Below are positions 18,092-28,595 of a stretch of 64,000 bases of DNA, in pieces (within the stretch, counting starts at the first letter, position 1; each line of letters opens with the position of its first letter). The position numbers and the translations under genes are program-made. The notes below the pieces were generated by a model, which was not told where the DNA came from, did no database searches, and worked only from the letters and a program-made list of their open reading frames with translations. The stretch covers positions 17,711-81,710 of the forward strand of contig NZ_JAHCAP010000016.1 in assembly GCF_019634815.1 (NCBI RefSeq), read 5' to 3'. The stretch comes from Dokdonella sp. Lineage in GTDB: Bacteria > Pseudomonadota > Gammaproteobacteria > Xanthomonadales > Rhodanobacteraceae.

Positions 18092-21000
18092 TCACTGGAA
18101 CACCAGTTCGGCGCTGACCACGCCCTCGAGTTCGCGCAGGGTCTGCGCGAGTGTCTGGCTGGCATGCACGCGCCAGGCCTCACCCAGTTCGACATCGACC
18201 ATCGCGCCGGCGTTGCGATAGCTCAGCCGCACCGGCGTGCGCCCGCCGCGATGGTTGTCCAGTGTGCGCCGCAACTGCGTGCTGAAATCCGCGTCGATGC
18301 CGTCGAGGCGCAGATGCAGCAGGCGCGCGCGGCGGATGCAGGCCTCGTCGATGGTGGCAATGTTGCCAATGCGCATCTGGAAGCCGCCGGTGAAATCGTC
18401 GATGGCGATGCCGCCTTCAAATACCAGCAAGGCGTCACGCGTGAGCAACGGCCCGAATTCGATCCAGCTTTCCCGGTACAGCGTGACCTCGATCCGGCCA
18501 CTGCTGTCCTCGAGCGTGACGTAGGCACGGTTGTCACCTTGTTTGCGCAAGGCCACCACGCTGCCGGCCAGCGTGAACTGCGGCAGCTCGGAGTTGCGCA
18601 GGCGTCCATCACGCGGCGGCTTGTAACGCTTTTCGATGTCGCCGATCGCGCAGGTGGTCAGGCGCGCAAACAGCTCGCGCCAGGCATCGGTCGGATGCCC
18701 CGAGAGATAGTGACCGAGCGTATCGCGCTCGCCGGCCAGACGCTGGGCAAGCGGCCATTCGGCAATGGTTGGTGCGCTCGGTGCGCGGCTTGGACCGTTG
18801 GCGCCGCTCCCACCGAAGATGTCGAACTGTCCGGTCTGGGCGTCACGTGCGCTCTGCTCGGCCGCACGCATCGCCTCGGGCAGGTAGGCGGCGAGACTGG
18901 CACGATTGGCACCGAGTGCATCCATCGAGCCCGACTGGATCAGGGCCTCGAACACACGCTTGTTGAAGCGCCCCGAATCGACGCGGGCGCACAGATCGGC
19001 GAGATCGCGGAAAGCGCCGCCGTGTTCGCGTGCCTGCACCAGGCTCTCGACCGCGCCGCGGCCCACACCCTTGATTGCGCCCAGGCCGTAGCGCAGGGTG
19101 CTTGCGTCGATCGCGACGAACATGAATTGCGACGCGTTGATGTCGGGTGGCTGCACGTCGAGGCCCAGTGCGCGTGCCTCGCCGAGGAAGTTCACCACCT
19201 TGTCGGTGCTGTCCATGTCCGAGGACAACACCGCGGCCATGAACTGGGCAGGGTAATGCGCCTTGAGCCAGGCGGTCTGGTAGGACACCAGCGCATAGGC
19301 CGCCGCGTGCGATTTGTTGAAACCGTAGCCGGCGAATTTTTCCATCAGGTCGAAGACCGCATCGGCCTTGGCCTCGGAGACGCCGTTGTCGGCGGCACCG
19401 GCGCGGAAGATCGCGCGGTGCTTGGCCATTTCCTCGACCTTCTTCTTGCCCATCGCACGACGCAGCAGGTCGGCGCCACCGAAGGTGTAGCCACCGACGA
19501 TCTGCGCCATCTGCATGACCTGTTCCTGGTAGACCATGATGCCGTAGGTCTCTTTCAGAACCGGCTCGACGCGCGGATCGGGATATTCGATGGCCTCGCG
19601 GCCAAGCTTGCGCGCGCAGTAGCTGGGAATCAGGTCCATCGGGCCGGGTCGATACAGCGCACCCAATGCGATGATGTCTTCGAAGCGGTCGGGTTTGGCG
19701 TCCTTGAGCGCGCCTTGCATGCCATGCGACTCGAACTGGAACACCGCGATCGTGCGCGCATTGCGCAGCAGCTCGAATACCGCGGGGTCGTCGAGCGGAA
19801 TCGTCAGGATGTCGAGCGGCGCTTCGCCGCTGTGCTCGCGCAGCGCATTGATGGCCTTGACCGCCCAGTCGATGATCGTGAGGGTGCGCAGGCCGAGGAA
19901 GTCGAACTTCACCAGGCCCACTGCCTCGACATCGTCCTTGTCGAATTGGGTGACCACGCCCTCGCCGCCTTCGGAGTACAGCGGTGCGTACTCAGGCAGC
20001 GGACCGGGCGCGATCACCACGCCGCCGGCGTGCTTGCCGGCGTTGCGCGTGAGGTCCTCGAGCTTGAGCGCGAGGTCGACCAGCTCGCGCGCCTCATCGT
20101 CGTTGTCGTAGAGCGAGCGGAACTCGCCGACCACGCGATCGGGTTCCTTGCGCGACTTCTCCGAGCGTCCCAGCGCATCCTCGAGCGAAAGATCCAGCGG
20201 CATGCGCGGCAACAGCTTGGCGATCTTGTCGACCTGGCCGTAGGGCATGCCGAGCACGCGGCCGGTGTCGCGCAGCACCGCCTTGGCGGCCATCGTGCCG
20301 AAGGTGATGATCTGGCTGACGCGGTCGCGCCCGTACTTGCGCGCGACATAGTCGATCACCTCGTCGCGTCGATCCATGCAGAAGTCGACGTCGAAGTCGG
20401 GCATCGACACGCGTTCGGGATTGAGAAAGCGCTCGAACAAGAGGCCATAGCGCAAGGGATCGAGGTCGGTGATGCCCAGCACCCAGGCGACCAGCGAGCC
20501 GGCGCCCGAACCGCGACCCGGGCCGACCGGGATGTCGTTGTCCTTGGCCCAGTTGATGAAGTCGGCGACGATCAGGAAGTAGCCGGGAAAGCCCATCTGC
20601 ACGATCACGTCGACTTCGCGCGCGAGGCGTTGATCGTAGTCTTCGCGGCTGAAGCCGGGCGCGGGCGGATGACTGGCCAGCCGCCGTTCGAGTCCGGCCT
20701 GCGCCTGTGCGCGGATGTGGCTGTCGAGTGTCGCGCCGGGCGGCACCGGGAATGCAGGCAGGTAATAGGTGCCGAAACTCAGTTCGAGATTGCAGCGCTT
20801 GGCCAACTCGACGCTGTTTTCGAGCAGTTCGGGCAGATCGGCAAAGACCTGCGCCATCTGCTGCGGCGATTTCAGGTATTGCTCGCCGCTGTAATCGCGC
20901 GGGCGCTTGGGATCGGCCAGCACGCGACCGGAGTGGATGCACACGCGCGCTTCGTGTGCTTCGAAGTCGTCACGTTCCAGGAAGCGCACGTCGTTGCTCG

Positions 21001-21586
21001 CCACCACCGGCAAGGCAAACTGCGCAGCGAGGTCGAGCGCGCCGGCCAGGAAGGTTTCTTCATCGGCGCGGCCGATCCGCGTGGCTTCGAGATAGAAGCG
21101 ATCGGCAAAGCGCGAGCGCCACAGCTGCGCGCACTCGCGTGCGGCCTCTTCGCGGCCGGCGACGAGCAGGCGGCCGAGATCGCTGTCCTGCCCGGCCAAG
21201 GCGATCAGGCCGTGATTGGCCTCGTCGAGCCAGGCAGGATCGACCAGCACGCGGTCACTGTGGCGGTTCTCGGCGAATGCGCGCGAAAGCAGTCGCGACA
21301 GCGTGAGATAGCCGGCATGGTCCTGGCACAGCACGGTCAGACGCTGCGGCCGGTGGCGGTCCCCGGTGTCGGGCAGCCACAGGTCGCAGCCCGCAATCGG
21401 CTTGATCCCCGCCGCGAGCGCCGCCTTGTAGAACTTCACCAGCGCAAACAGGTTGCCCTGATCGGTCAGGGCAACCGCCGGCATGTCCGTGCGCGCGCAG
21501 GACTCGACCAGCGCATCGATGCGGATCGTCGAGTCGATCAGCGAGTATTCGCTGTGCAGGTGGAGGTGGACGAAGGAGGGATTCAT
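18092..21586 (-). CDS. dnaE: DNA polymerase III subunit alpha
   Basis: The 1164-residue replicative polymerase catalytic subunit, the usual DnaE length (E. coli 1160). The PHP domain begins [15 protein letters not shown] at residues 4-18. The C-family polymerase core holds [14 protein letters not shown] and the catalytic acidic run [13 protein letters not shown]. The later parts are the [15 protein letters not shown] finger region, helix-hairpin-helix motifs ([10 protein letters not shown]) and a C-terminal OB domain near 960-1060. It lies in the rnhB-dnaE-accA order. Residues after 1060 look like the tau-binding tail. Confidence 0.97.
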   Translation of the reverse strand: MNPSFVHLHLHSEYSLIDSTIRIDALVESCARTDMPAVALTDQGNLFALVKFYKAALAAGIKPIAGCDLWLPDTGDRHRPQRLTVLCQDHAGYLTLSRLLSRAFAENRHSDRVLVDPAWLDEANHGLIALAGQDSDLGRLLVAGREEAARECAQLWRSRFADRFYLEATRIGRADEETFLAGALDLAAQFALPVVASNDVRFLERDDFEAHEARVCIHSGRVLADPKRPRDYSGEQYLKSPQQMAQVFADLPELLENSVELAKRCNLELSFGTYYLPAFPVPPGATLDSHIRAQAQAGLERRLASHPPAPGFSREDYDQRLAREVDVIVQMGFPGYFLIVADFINWAKDNDIPVGPGRGSGAGSLVAWVLGITDLDPLRYGLLFERFLNPERVSMPDFDVDFCMDRRDEVIDYVARKYGRDRVSQIITFGTMAAKAVLRDTGRVLGMPYGQVDKIAKLLPRMPLDLSLEDALGRSEKSRKEPDRVVGEFRSLYDNDDEARELVDLALKLEDLTRNAGKHAGGVVIAPGPLPEYAPLYSEGGEGVVTQFDKDDVEAVGLVKFDFLGLRTLTIIDWAVKAINALREHSGEAPLDILTIPLDDPAVFELLRNARTIAVFQFESHGMQGALKDAKPDRFEDIIALGALYRPGPMDLIPSYCARKLGREAIEYPDPRVEPVLKETYGIMVYQEQVMQMAQIVGGYTFGGADLLRRAMGKKKVEEMAKHRAIFRAGAADNGVSEAKADAVFDLMEKFAGYGFNKSHAAAYALVSYQTAWLKAHYPAQFMAAVLSSDMDSTDKVVNFLGEARALGLDVQPPDINASQFMFVAIDASTLRYGLGAIKGVGRGAVESLVQAREHGGAFRDLADLCARVDSGRFNKRVFEALIQSGSMDALGANRASLAAYLPEAMRAAEQSARDAQTGQFDIFGGSGANGPSRAPSAPTIAEWPLAQRLAGERDTLGHYLSGHPTDAWRELFARLTTCAIGDIEKRYKPPRDGRLRNSELPQFTLAGSVVALRKQGDNRAYVTLEDSSGRIEVTLYRESWIEFGPLLTRDALLVFEGGIAIDDFTGGFQMRIGNIATIDEACIRRARLLHLRLDGIDADFSTQLRRTLDNHRGGRTPVRLSYRNAGAMVDVELGEAWRVHASQTLAQTLRELEGVVSAELVFQ

Positions 21587-21832
21587 GGCGACGCCGGATC
21601 AAGTCCCAGCGTAGTTTCCCCGGGGGCGTGGGACAAGGCTTGACGTGGCGATGATCTGCGGCGCGGCCTTGCCGCGCAGCGGGTGCGTCGGCGTGGGCCA
21701 CGCGCCGGGCAAGGTGCTGGCGTGGCCCGCAGCGTGAAAAGGCGATGCATGCCCGCATCGGTTCGTCCCGCGTCCCCGCGACCCGAGGGAATCAAGAAGA
21801 AGATTGCGCTGGCTTCCTGCCCGCACCTGACA
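21587..21832. other. Intergenic region rnhB-dnaE
   Basis: A 246-base gap with no gene. It contains a GC-rich imperfect hairpin around 21656-21681 and a 13-base match to the conserved hairpin of the tRNA-linked elements (GGCTTCCTGCCCG at 21811-21823, plus strand). A weak dnaE promoter with TTGTCC and TACGCT 17 bases apart lies on the minus strand around 21611-21640. Confidence 0.3.
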
Positions 21833-22447
21833 TCAGAACAAGTCCGTCTGCCCGAGCAGGCGGCGCACCGGCGCAAACCCGCGCCGATGGATCAGGCAGG
21901 GGCCGAGGCGCTCGAGCGCGGCGAGATGCTCGGGCGTGGGATAGCCCTTGTGCTGGGCGAAGCCGTAGCCCGGATGCACGGCATCGAGCTCAATCATCAA
22001 GGCATCGCGCGTGGTCTTGGCGAGGATCGAGGCAGCGCCGATCGCGGCTTCGCTGGCATCACCGCCGACGATCGTGCGCGCCGGACACGGCAGCTCGCGT
22101 GGCAGGCGATTGCCGTCGATCAAGGCGAGTGTCGGCGCAGGCGCGAGTGCGGCCAGCGCGCGGCTCATGCCGGCGAGCGTAGCGCCGAGGATGTTGCGGC
22201 GTTCGATCTCATCGACCTCGACGACGATCACCGACCACGCCATTGCGCAGTCGCGAATCAGCGGGGCGAGTGCATCGCGCTGCATCGCACTGAGTGCCTT
22301 GGAATCGTCGATGCCGTCGATCGGGCGCTGTGGATCGAGGATCACCGCGGCGACCACCACCGGCCCGGCAAGCGGACCGCGACCGGCTTCATCGACGCCG
22401 GCGATGCGCGCATCGGCAAGGATCGCCGCCCGTTCACTGGCTTTCAT
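21833..22447 (-). CDS. rnhB: Ribonuclease HII
   Basis: A 204-residue RNase HII, which removes RNA primers and single ribonucleotides from DNA. The first catalytic motif is [15 protein letters not shown] with Asp19 and Glu20. ALIDGN supplies a further acidic residue, and [10 protein letters not shown] is the usual C-terminal motif. I chose the ATG at 22447; a longer frame upstream lies inside the neighbouring gene. The start overlaps the end of the LTA-synthase-like gene by 14 bases, so the two are translationally close. It precedes dnaE, as in many gammaproteobacteria. Confidence 0.95.
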   Translation of the reverse strand: MKASERAAILADARIAGVDEAGRGPLAGPVVVAAVILDPQRPIDGIDDSKALSAMQRDALAPLIRDCAMAWSVIVVEVDEIERRNILGATLAGMSRALAALAPAPTLALIDGNRLPRELPCPARTIVGGDASEAAIGAASILAKTTRDALMIELDAVHPGYGFAQHKGYPTPEHLAALERLGPCLIHRRGFAPVRRLLGQTDLF

Positions 22448-24164
22448 GCAGATCGCCGAGCGTGCTGAAGATGTAGTCGTGATAGGACGCCACAATCTTG
22501 CGATCCTTGCAGTCGAGATAGCGCCCGTTGCAGCGTTCGCGCAGCAAGGTGTTGGCCTGATAGAACGCGTCCTTGGGCACGCCGGCCACGTCGAGCGCGA
22601 GTGAGCCGAGGAAGGCGATGTCGAGCAGTGGGTAGTCGTAGCGTGCGCGCACCGGGAAGTTCGACTTGATCATGTAGTAAGTCACCCAGTGCTTGACCGG
22701 GCCGGCGAGTTTCGGGACGACTTTCGGGATTTCGTTGATCGCGCCATCGAACGAAGGCTGATGGTCGCCGAAATGCACCAGCACCGCGGGCGTGGGACCG
22801 CCGAGCAGAAAGGCCTGCAGGTCGGCGAGCATGGCGTTGGATGCACGCAGCCGCTGCAGGTAATTGCCGAGGTTGAGGTTGAGCCAGTCATCGAGCGCCT
22901 TGGGCTTGAACTTGCCGGCGAACAATGGCTTGTTGAAAGGGGCGGGCAATTTGTCCAGCGGCGTCATGTGCGGGCCGTGCTGGTGCAGGGTCAGCATGAA
23001 TACGAACAGCGGCTGGTCGGGGTGGTCGCGCTTTTCGTCGGCGTAGATGCGCTTGAACACCTCGAGCAGGTCGGCGTCGTGGCTCTCCCAACCGAGCCCG
23101 TGTTCGGTGCCGTCGTAGAAGGCATCGAAGCCGTAGAAATCGTAGGCATTGCGCGCGTTGAGAAAATCCCCGCTCATCGGGTACAGCGCAATCGCGCGAT
23201 AGCCCGCATGCTGGAACGCGCGTGGCAGGGTGTAGGCGACGCGCGGCGCGAGGTTGTAGGGCGCATACAGGCCGGCATTGCCGAACAGCGTGTGGGCGAG
23301 GCCGGTGAGCGCGGAAAACTCGCTGGTCCAGGTGCCGCCGCCGAAGGTGTGCACGGTCATCAGGCCATGCGCGCGCGTCTGCTTGTCGGCCTCGAACATC
23401 GCCACGCGGCAAAGGGGAATCGTGCAGGGTTTGAGGATGCGTGGATCGAAGGTGCTTTCTTCAAGCACGATCACCACGTCGGGACGCTGCGCCGGTGCCT
23501 GCATCGGCCGATTGAGCTTCCAATTGATGCTGCGGTCGACATCGGCCGGAATCACCGGTTCGTTGATGACGGTGTCGTTGAACGAGGTGAGAAAGTCGGT
23601 GATGAAGCTCTTGTCGTTGATCGTGATCCACATCGGCTTGTTGAACACGCTGCCAAAGGGGCCGTTCGCGGTGAGGATCCACGCCAGCCCCCAGGCGGCG
23701 GCGAGGGTGCCGCCCAGACGCACGCCAACGCGCACCCAGCGCGGCCGCTGCGGCAACAGGGCCGCGCGCTCGCCGCGCCAGGACAACACCAGCAGCGCCG
23801 GGACAAGCAACACGGCGCCGATGCCCACCCCGAGCAGCAGCGGGTAGTGACTGAACACTTCGAGCGTGCCGCTGTTGAGGAAGTACTCCAGATCGGGCGC
23901 GAGCAGTGGCGTCTGCAGGTAGAGGAACTTGAGACGGCCGGCGATTTCGATCGCGCCGAACAGCAGCGAGACGGTGATCAGGGCGAAGGCAATGCGCGCC
24001 GAGGCCATCAGCACGAACAGCAGCGACAGCAGGATCGCGGTCGCGGCGAATACCTTCTCGTCGGCAGTGTTTTCCGCAAGCGGGCCGAACACCACCAGCG
24101 CGGCGAACAGGATCACGGCCAGTGCGCGCAGGATGAAGGTGCCGCGTGCGCCGGCGCTGGTCAT
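22434..24164 (-). CDS. LTA-synthase-like sulfatase-fold membrane transferase
   Basis: A 576-residue protein with five predicted N-terminal membrane helices (residues of about 10-165), then a periplasmic alkaline-phosphatase-superfamily domain. [11 protein letters not shown] (about residue 230) carries the presumed nucleophilic Thr and metal-binding Glu. [27 protein letters not shown] and [12 protein letters not shown] are later metal or substrate motifs. Relatives transfer phosphoglycerol or phosphoethanolamine to glycans or lipids (LtaS, OpgB, EptA groups). The substrate here is unknown. The C-terminal 60 residues contain Cys residues ([10 protein letters not shown]). It sits between lpxB and rnhB, so a lipid A or glucan modification role is possible. 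Confidence 0.75.
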   Translation of the reverse strand: MTSAGARGTFILRALAVILFAALVVFGPLAENTADEKVFAATAILLSLLFVLMASARIAFALITVSLLFGAIEIAGRLKFLYLQTPLLAPDLEYFLNSGTLEVFSHYPLLLGVGIGAVLLVPALLVLSWRGERAALLPQRPRWVRVGVRLGGTLAAAWGLAWILTANGPFGSVFNKPMWITINDKSFITDFLTSFNDTVINEPVIPADVDRSINWKLNRPMQAPAQRPDVVIVLEESTFDPRILKPCTIPLCRVAMFEADKQTRAHGLMTVHTFGGGTWTSEFSALTGLAHTLFGNAGLYAPYNLAPRVAYTLPRAFQHAGYRAIALYPMSGDFLNARNAYDFYGFDAFYDGTEHGLGWESHDADLLEVFKRIYADEKRDHPDQPLFVFMLTLHQHGPHMTPLDKLPAPFNKPLFAGKFKPKALDDWLNLNLGNYLQRLRASNAMLADLQAFLLGGPTPAVLVHFGDHQPSFDGAINEIPKVVPKLAGPVKHWVTYYMIKSNFPVRARYDYPLLDIAFLGSLALDVAGVPKDAFYQANTLLRERCNGRYLDCKDRKIVASYHDYIFSTLGDLHESQ

Positions 24165-24236
24165 GTCTCGGGTTCGCTCATGGGCGCCATCGTGCGCAGC
24201 GGCGGCATGGGCGTCAATGCGCAGTGCATGAGCGGC

Positions 24237-25433
24237 TCAGGCAAGTTTCACGAGTTGGGCGATTGCATCGGCGGCCGCGTTGCTGGCATCGCGGCGCAAC
24301 TGCAGATGGATGCGCTCGAAGTCGCTGTGCAGCGCGCACTTGGCCACATCGTCCTGCAGCAGCGGCAACAGCGCTTGCGCCAAGGCTTGTGGCGTGCAGT
24401 CATGCTGCATCAGCTCGGGCACGAGATCGCGCCCGGCCAGCACGTTCGGCAAGGCGTAACGATTCACCTTGAGCAGGCCAAGTCGCTTGACGATCCAGTG
24501 GGTGAGCGGTGCGATGCGGTAGGCGACCACCATCGGCCGCTTGGCGAGCAGGGCTTCGAGCGTCGCGGTGCCCGAAGCGAGCAGCACGGCATCGGCCGCG
24601 ATCATCGCCTCGCGGGCCAGACCATTGACGATATCGATCGGCGGCAGTTGCCCATGCCCGCCATCGGCTTCGTGCGCTTCGTGCAGGCGTTGCTCGAACA
24701 ATTTGCGGCAGGCGGTATTGGCCATCGGCGTGATCACGCGCAGATCGGGGATTCGCGCGGCAAGCAGGCGTGCGGCTTCAAGGAAATCGGGTGCAAGCCG
24801 CGCGATCTCGCCGAGGCGGCTGCCCGGCAGCATCGCAAGCAAGCGCGCATCGGCGGGGAGCTTGAGCGTCGCACGGGCCACCGCCCGATCCGGCTGCATG
24901 ATCATTTCATCGGCCATCGGATGCCCGACGAAGCGCGCATCCACGCCATGTCTGGCGTAAATCGCCGGTTCCATCGGAAACAGGCACAGCACGCGATCGG
25001 CGCTGCGCCCGATCTTCGCCGCACGTTGTTCACGCCAGGCCCACACCGAGGGGCTCACGTAGTGGACGGTGCGGATGCCGCGTTGTTTGAGACGGCGCTC
25101 GACGCCGAGGTTGAAGTCGGGCGCGTCGATTCCGATGAACACATCGGGTGCCAGCGCCGTGGCACGTTGCACCACGTCGCGGCGAATCGCCAGCAGGCGC
25201 GGCAGGTGGCGCAGGACTTCGACCAGCCCCATCACCGATAGGGCCTGCATGGGATGCCAGCTCACCAGACCCGCAGCGATCATGCGCTGCCCGCCAATGC
25301 CGGCAAAGCGCGCCTGCGGAAAGCGCGCGCGAAGGGCTTCGATCAGGCCCGCGCCGAGTTGGTCGCCCGATGCCTCGCCGGCAACGAGCACGAAGCAGGG
25401 CGGCGATGGCGTGGCGGCGGGGTCGGGCATCAT
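24237..25433 (-). CDS. lpxB: Lipid-A-disaccharide synthase
   Basis: A 398-residue GT19 glycosyltransferase that joins UDP-2,3-diacylglucosamine and lipid X to give the lipid A disaccharide at the inner membrane. Motifs are LVAGEASGDQLGAGL near residue 17, the YVSPSVWAW loop near 128, LPGSRLGEI near 205 and LLASGTATLEALL near 295. Two adjacent ATG codons (25433 and 25430) could start it. Normally it follows lpxA closely; here about 330 bases with palindromic repeats separate them. Confidence 0.96.
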   Translation of the reverse strand: MMPDPAATPSPPCFVLVAGEASGDQLGAGLIEALRARFPQARFAGIGGQRMIAAGLVSWHPMQALSVMGLVEVLRHLPRLLAIRRDVVQRATALAPDVFIGIDAPDFNLGVERRLKQRGIRTVHYVSPSVWAWREQRAAKIGRSADRVLCLFPMEPAIYARHGVDARFVGHPMADEMIMQPDRAVARATLKLPADARLLAMLPGSRLGEIARLAPDFLEAARLLAARIPDLRVITPMANTACRKLFEQRLHEAHEADGGHGQLPPIDIVNGLAREAMIAADAVLLASGTATLEALLAKRPMVVAYRIAPLTHWIVKRLGLLKVNRYALPNVLAGRDLVPELMQHDCTPQALAQALLPLLQDDVAKCALHSDFERIHLQLRRDASNAAADAIAQLVKLA

Positions 25434-25460
25434 CCGATCATACCGCGGCGCCACGAGTGG

Positions 25461-25761
25461 ACGCCGCGAGCCGAGCGAGCTCGCCTCTACAGGAGCACAC
25501 CACCGCCGTCGTAGAGCGGAGCTTGCTCCGCTGCTCTTGCTTGCGCCGCAATCGCACGCCCCGAGCCGAGCGAGCTCGGCTCTACAGGAGCACACCGCCG
25601 CCGTCGTAGAGCGGAGCTTGCTCCGCTGCTCTTGCTCGTGCCGCGAATGGGCGCCGCTAGCCGAGCGAGCTCGGCTCTACAAAACCCCCCGTCGTGGAGC
25701 GGAGCCGAGCAAGTTCGGCTCTACAAAAGCACACCACCGCCGTCGTGGATCGGAGCATGCT
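25461..25761. repeat. Cluster of about seven GTAG/REP-like palindromes
   Basis: Short imperfect palindromes of the form GTAGAGC-GGAGC-TTGCTCC-GC or GAGCCGAGCGAGCTC-GGCTCTAC stand at about 25469-25490, 25511-25534, 25563-25585, 25606-25629, 25658-25680, 25694-25724 and 25745-25758. Units alternate in orientation and are joined by near-identical linkers (GGAGCACACCACCGCC). The GTAG start and the structure match REP elements of the Xanthomonas/Stenotrophomonas type. The whole lpxA-lpxB gap is made of them. No RAYT transposase gene is present in the window. Confidence 0.85.
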
Positions 25762-26541
25762 TCAGCGCAGCAAGGGACGTTCGCCGGCTTCGATGAATTC
25801 GAGGAAGGCGCGCACGTCGGCGCTTTCGCTTGCAAGTTGCGCGAGTGCACTGCGCGCTTCATCGAGCGAATTCGAGCCGACGTAGAGTGCCCGGTAGGCG
25901 CGTTTGATCGCGGCGATGCGCTCGGCATCGAAGCCGCGCCGCTTGAGGCCTTCACTGTTGATGCCGCGGGGTCGGCCCTGGGTGTCGGCATCGCTTGCAA
26001 CCATCAGGAAGGGCGGCACGTCTCCACTGAGCAGTACGCCCATGCCGATGAAGGCATGCGCGCCGATGCGGCAGAATTGATGCACGCCGACGAAACCCGA
26101 GAGGATGACGTAGTCGCCGATGGTGACATGGCCGGCGAGCGTGGCGTTGTTGGAGAACACGCAGGAATTGCCGACCGTGCAGTCATGGGCGACATGCGTG
26201 TAGGCGAGAAACCAATTGTCGTTGCCGATGCGTGTGATTCCGCCGCCGTCGCCGGTGCCACGGTTGAAGGTGGTGAATTCACGGATCGTGTTGCGATCGC
26301 CGATCACCAGTTCGGTGCGCTCGCCACGGAATTTCTTGTCCTGTGGCTCGGCTCCGAGCGAAGCGAACTGGAAGATGCGATTGTCGCGGCCGATCCGTGT
26401 CGGGCCTTCGATGACTGCATGCGCGCCGATCGTGGTACCCGCGGCGATCTCGACCCCGGCACCGATCACGCTGTAGGCGCCGACACTCACGCCTGCGTCG
26501 AGACGGGCGCCCGGGTCGATCAGCGCGGTCGGGTGGATCAT
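25762..26541 (-). CDS. lpxA: UDP-N-acetylglucosamine acyltransferase
   Basis: A 259-residue left-handed beta-helix acyltransferase (E. coli 262) that adds the 3-hydroxyacyl chain to UDP-GlcNAc, the first step of lipid A synthesis. Hexapeptide repeats run over residues 1-180. The conserved catalytic His lies in TYTHVAHDC, with [13 protein letters not shown] near 180 and a helical C-terminal domain after 195. The ATG at 26541 overlaps the fabZ stop by 4 bases. The stop codon lies directly against the palindromic repeat cluster. Confidence 0.97.
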   Translation of the reverse strand: MIHPTALIDPGARLDAGVSVGAYSVIGAGVEIAAGTTIGAHAVIEGPTRIGRDNRIFQFASLGAEPQDKKFRGERTELVIGDRNTIREFTTFNRGTGDGGGITRIGNDNWFLAYTHVAHDCTVGNSCVFSNNATLAGHVTIGDYVILSGFVGVHQFCRIGAHAFIGMGVLLSGDVPPFLMVASDADTQGRPRGINSEGLKRRGFDAERIAAIKRAYRALYVGSNSLDEARSALAQLASESADVRAFLEFIEAGERPLLR

Positions 26542-27005
26542 TCGGCCGGAACCTCGGCGCACAGCACTTCGGCTTCGGCGGCGAGCTTGTCGTCGACGAA
26601 GGCCTGACCGTGGAACAGGCTCATGTTGCGCATGCGACGCTTGTGTTCGACTTCCAGCCGCAATTGATCGCCGGGCACCACGGTGCGATTGAAGCGGGCC
26701 TTGTCGACCTTGACCAGATAGAAAATCGAACGGCCGCCGCCCGCGCCGGGCTCGGAAAGTTTGGTCAGCATGCCGGAAGCCTGAGCCATCGCCTCGATGA
26801 TGAGTACGCCCGGCATCACCGGATGCCCCGGGAAATGGCCCTGGAAGAACGGTTCGTTGATGGTGACGTTCTTGATTGCGGTGACATGCTTGCCCGGATC
26901 GAGCGCGATGATGCGATCAAGCAGCAGGAATGGATAGCGATGCGGCAGGATCGCGGCGATCTGCTCGTAGCCAACCGGGAGTTGCAGCGGGGTGCTTTGG
27001 CTCAT
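26538..27005 (-). CDS. fabZ: 3-hydroxyacyl-ACP dehydratase FabZ
   Basis: A 155-residue hotdog-fold dehydratase of fatty acid synthesis. It has the start motif [14 protein letters not shown] near residue 19, the catalytic His in [13 protein letters not shown] (about residues 57-69) and the catalytic Glu in the following LIIEAMAQ. It competes with LpxA for the shared 3-hydroxyacyl-ACP pool. The 4-base overlaps with both lpxD and lpxA place it in a tightly coupled operon. Confidence 0.97.
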   Translation of the reverse strand: MSQSTPLQLPVGYEQIAAILPHRYPFLLLDRIIALDPGKHVTAIKNVTINEPFFQGHFPGHPVMPGVLIIEAMAQASGMLTKLSEPGAGGGRSIFYLVKVDKARFNRTVVPGDQLRLEVEHKRRMRNMSLFHGQAFVDDKLAAEAEVLCAEVPAE

Positions 27006-28027
27006 TGCGGGTTTTCCTTGCGCGCGGCGCCGAGACGACGCGCGATTTCATCCAGGTGTTTGAAGCGCGCCGCATTGCGGCGCCACTGCCGATTCGGCTG
27101 GATCGGCGTTCCAGACGAATACTCGCCAGGTTCGCGGATCGAATGGGTGACCAGACTCATCGCCGTCACCGTGACCCGGTCGGCAATGCTCAGGTGGCCG
27201 AGAATGCCTGCGCTGCCACCGATCAGGCAATAGCGGCCGATTTGCGCGCTGCCGGCCACTGCCGCGCAGCCGGCCAGCGCGCTGTGGGCGCCGATGCGCA
27301 CGTTGTGGGCAATCTGGATCTGGTTGTCCAGGCGCACGTCCTCTTCGAGCACGGTGTCGCCGAGGGCGCCGCGATCGATCGTGGTGTTGGCGCCGATTTC
27401 GCAATCGTCGCCGATGATCACCCCGCCGAGCTGGGGCACCTTGATCCAGTGGTCGCGATCGAAGGCCAGCCCGAAACCATCGGCGCCGAGCACCGCGCCC
27501 GGATGGATCAAGACGCGCTTGCCCAGGCGCACGTCCTGCACGAGGGTGACGCGCGCGACCAGGCGTGATTGCGCGCCGACCACGCAATCGCGGCCGATGA
27601 TGCAATGGGGTCCGAGCACCGCACCGGCTTCGATGCATGCACCCGCTTCGATCACGCAGAACGCGCCGATGCTGGCGGCCGGATCGATTTGCGCACCCGC
27701 ATCGACGCTCGCGCTCGGATGGATGCCCGATGCTGCCGCGGGCAGGCGCTCGAACAGCGTGGCCACCTTGGCGAAGGCGACATAGGGATCGGCCGCAACC
27801 AGGCAGCTGCGCGTCATGCCGGCGGCATCGGCCTCGCGAACGATCACCGCCGCCGCGCGGCTGCCGTCGAGCTGTGCGCGGTAGCGTGGATTGGCGAGGA
27901 ATCCGACCTGCGTCGCCTCGGCGTGGGCGAGCGTGGCAACGCCGCGGATCGGCAGTGCCGGATCGCCGTGGACCAGCCGCAAGTCGAAGCGCTGCGCAAT
28001 TTCCCCGAGCGTGACCGCGACAGTCAT
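27002..28027 (-). CDS. lpxD: UDP-3-O-acylglucosamine N-acyltransferase
   Basis: A 341-residue enzyme (E. coli also 341), the third step of lipid A synthesis. An N-terminal uridine-binding domain covers about residues 1-95 with FLANPRYR near 44. The left-handed beta-helix covers about 100-310 with the catalytic His in QIAHNVRIG (about 239). A C-terminal helix holds RFKHLDEIARRL. It overlaps skp and fabZ by 4 bases each. Confidence 0.96.
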   Translation of the reverse strand: MTVAVTLGEIAQRFDLRLVHGDPALPIRGVATLAHAEATQVGFLANPRYRAQLDGSRAAAVIVREADAAGMTRSCLVAADPYVAFAKVATLFERLPAAASGIHPSASVDAGAQIDPAASIGAFCVIEAGACIEAGAVLGPHCIIGRDCVVGAQSRLVARVTLVQDVRLGKRVLIHPGAVLGADGFGLAFDRDHWIKVPQLGGVIIGDDCEIGANTTIDRGALGDTVLEEDVRLDNQIQIAHNVRIGAHSALAGCAAVAGSAQIGRYCLIGGSAGILGHLSIADRVTVTAMSLVTHSIREPGEYSSGTPIQPNRQWRRNAARFKHLDEIARRLGAARKENPQ

Positions 28028-28554
28028 GGCTTGGCGCCCTTGCTTGCCTGGCGGCGCAGGCGGTCGAGGATCTTGTCGGTGACATCGACTCGTTCGCTGG
28101 CGAACACCACCGGACTGGCGACGATCAGGTCATAGCCCTGTTCGCGGGCGAAGGCGACCACGGCGTCGTTGATCTCGCGCCAGCTGTTGTCCAGTTCCTG
28201 ATCGCTGCGCGCCTTGAGCTCGTTGTGCAGCTTTTCGCGCTGACGCTTGATCGAGCGCTCGAGTGCGTCGATTTCGCGCTGGCGGGTCTCGTCGGGCTGA
28301 AGGGCCACGCTGCCACGCAAGTCGGCGAGGTGCTTTTCATCGGCCTTGAGGGCGGCGTCGCGGCCGGCGAACTCGTTTTCGAGCTTGCTGCGCCCGGCGA
28401 CGATCTGCGGCGCATTGTCGAGCAGGCGCTTCATGTCGACGTAGCCGATTTTCGTCGTCGAGGGCGCCTGCGCAAACGCGCTGCAGATGCCGACGAGCAT
28501 GGCGGCGAGCCATGCTGCGAAAATCCGGCGGGCTGTTGGGGCGGGCTGCGCCAC
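28024..28554 (-). CDS. skp: OmpH/Skp family periplasmic chaperone
   Basis: A 176-residue exported protein. The signal peptide covers about residues 1-29 (ending CSAFAQA). The mature part starts with KIGYVDMKRLL, the usual Skp/OmpH first strand, followed by a long charged coiled coil (about 55-125) and the closing segment GYDLIVASPVVFAS. Skp holds unfolded outer-membrane proteins and hands them to BamA, whose gene is immediately upstream. Confidence 0.93.
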   Translation of the reverse strand: MAQPAPTARRIFAAWLAAMLVGICSAFAQAPSTTKIGYVDMKRLLDNAPQIVAGRSKLENEFAGRDAALKADEKHLADLRGSVALQPDETRQREIDALERSIKRQREKLHNELKARSDQELDNSWREINDAVVAFAREQGYDLIVASPVVFASERVDVTDKILDRLRRQASKGAKP

Positions 28555-28595
28555 CGGCCTGTCCTCGTTGCCGACGCTGGCTTATGGTACGACGA

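Noticed and set aside
18062..21643. 1193-codon open frame on the plus strand opposite dnaE
   Set aside because: The minus-strand frame is an unmistakable full-length DnaE. Long antisense frames are expected at this GC content and this one shows no family motifs.
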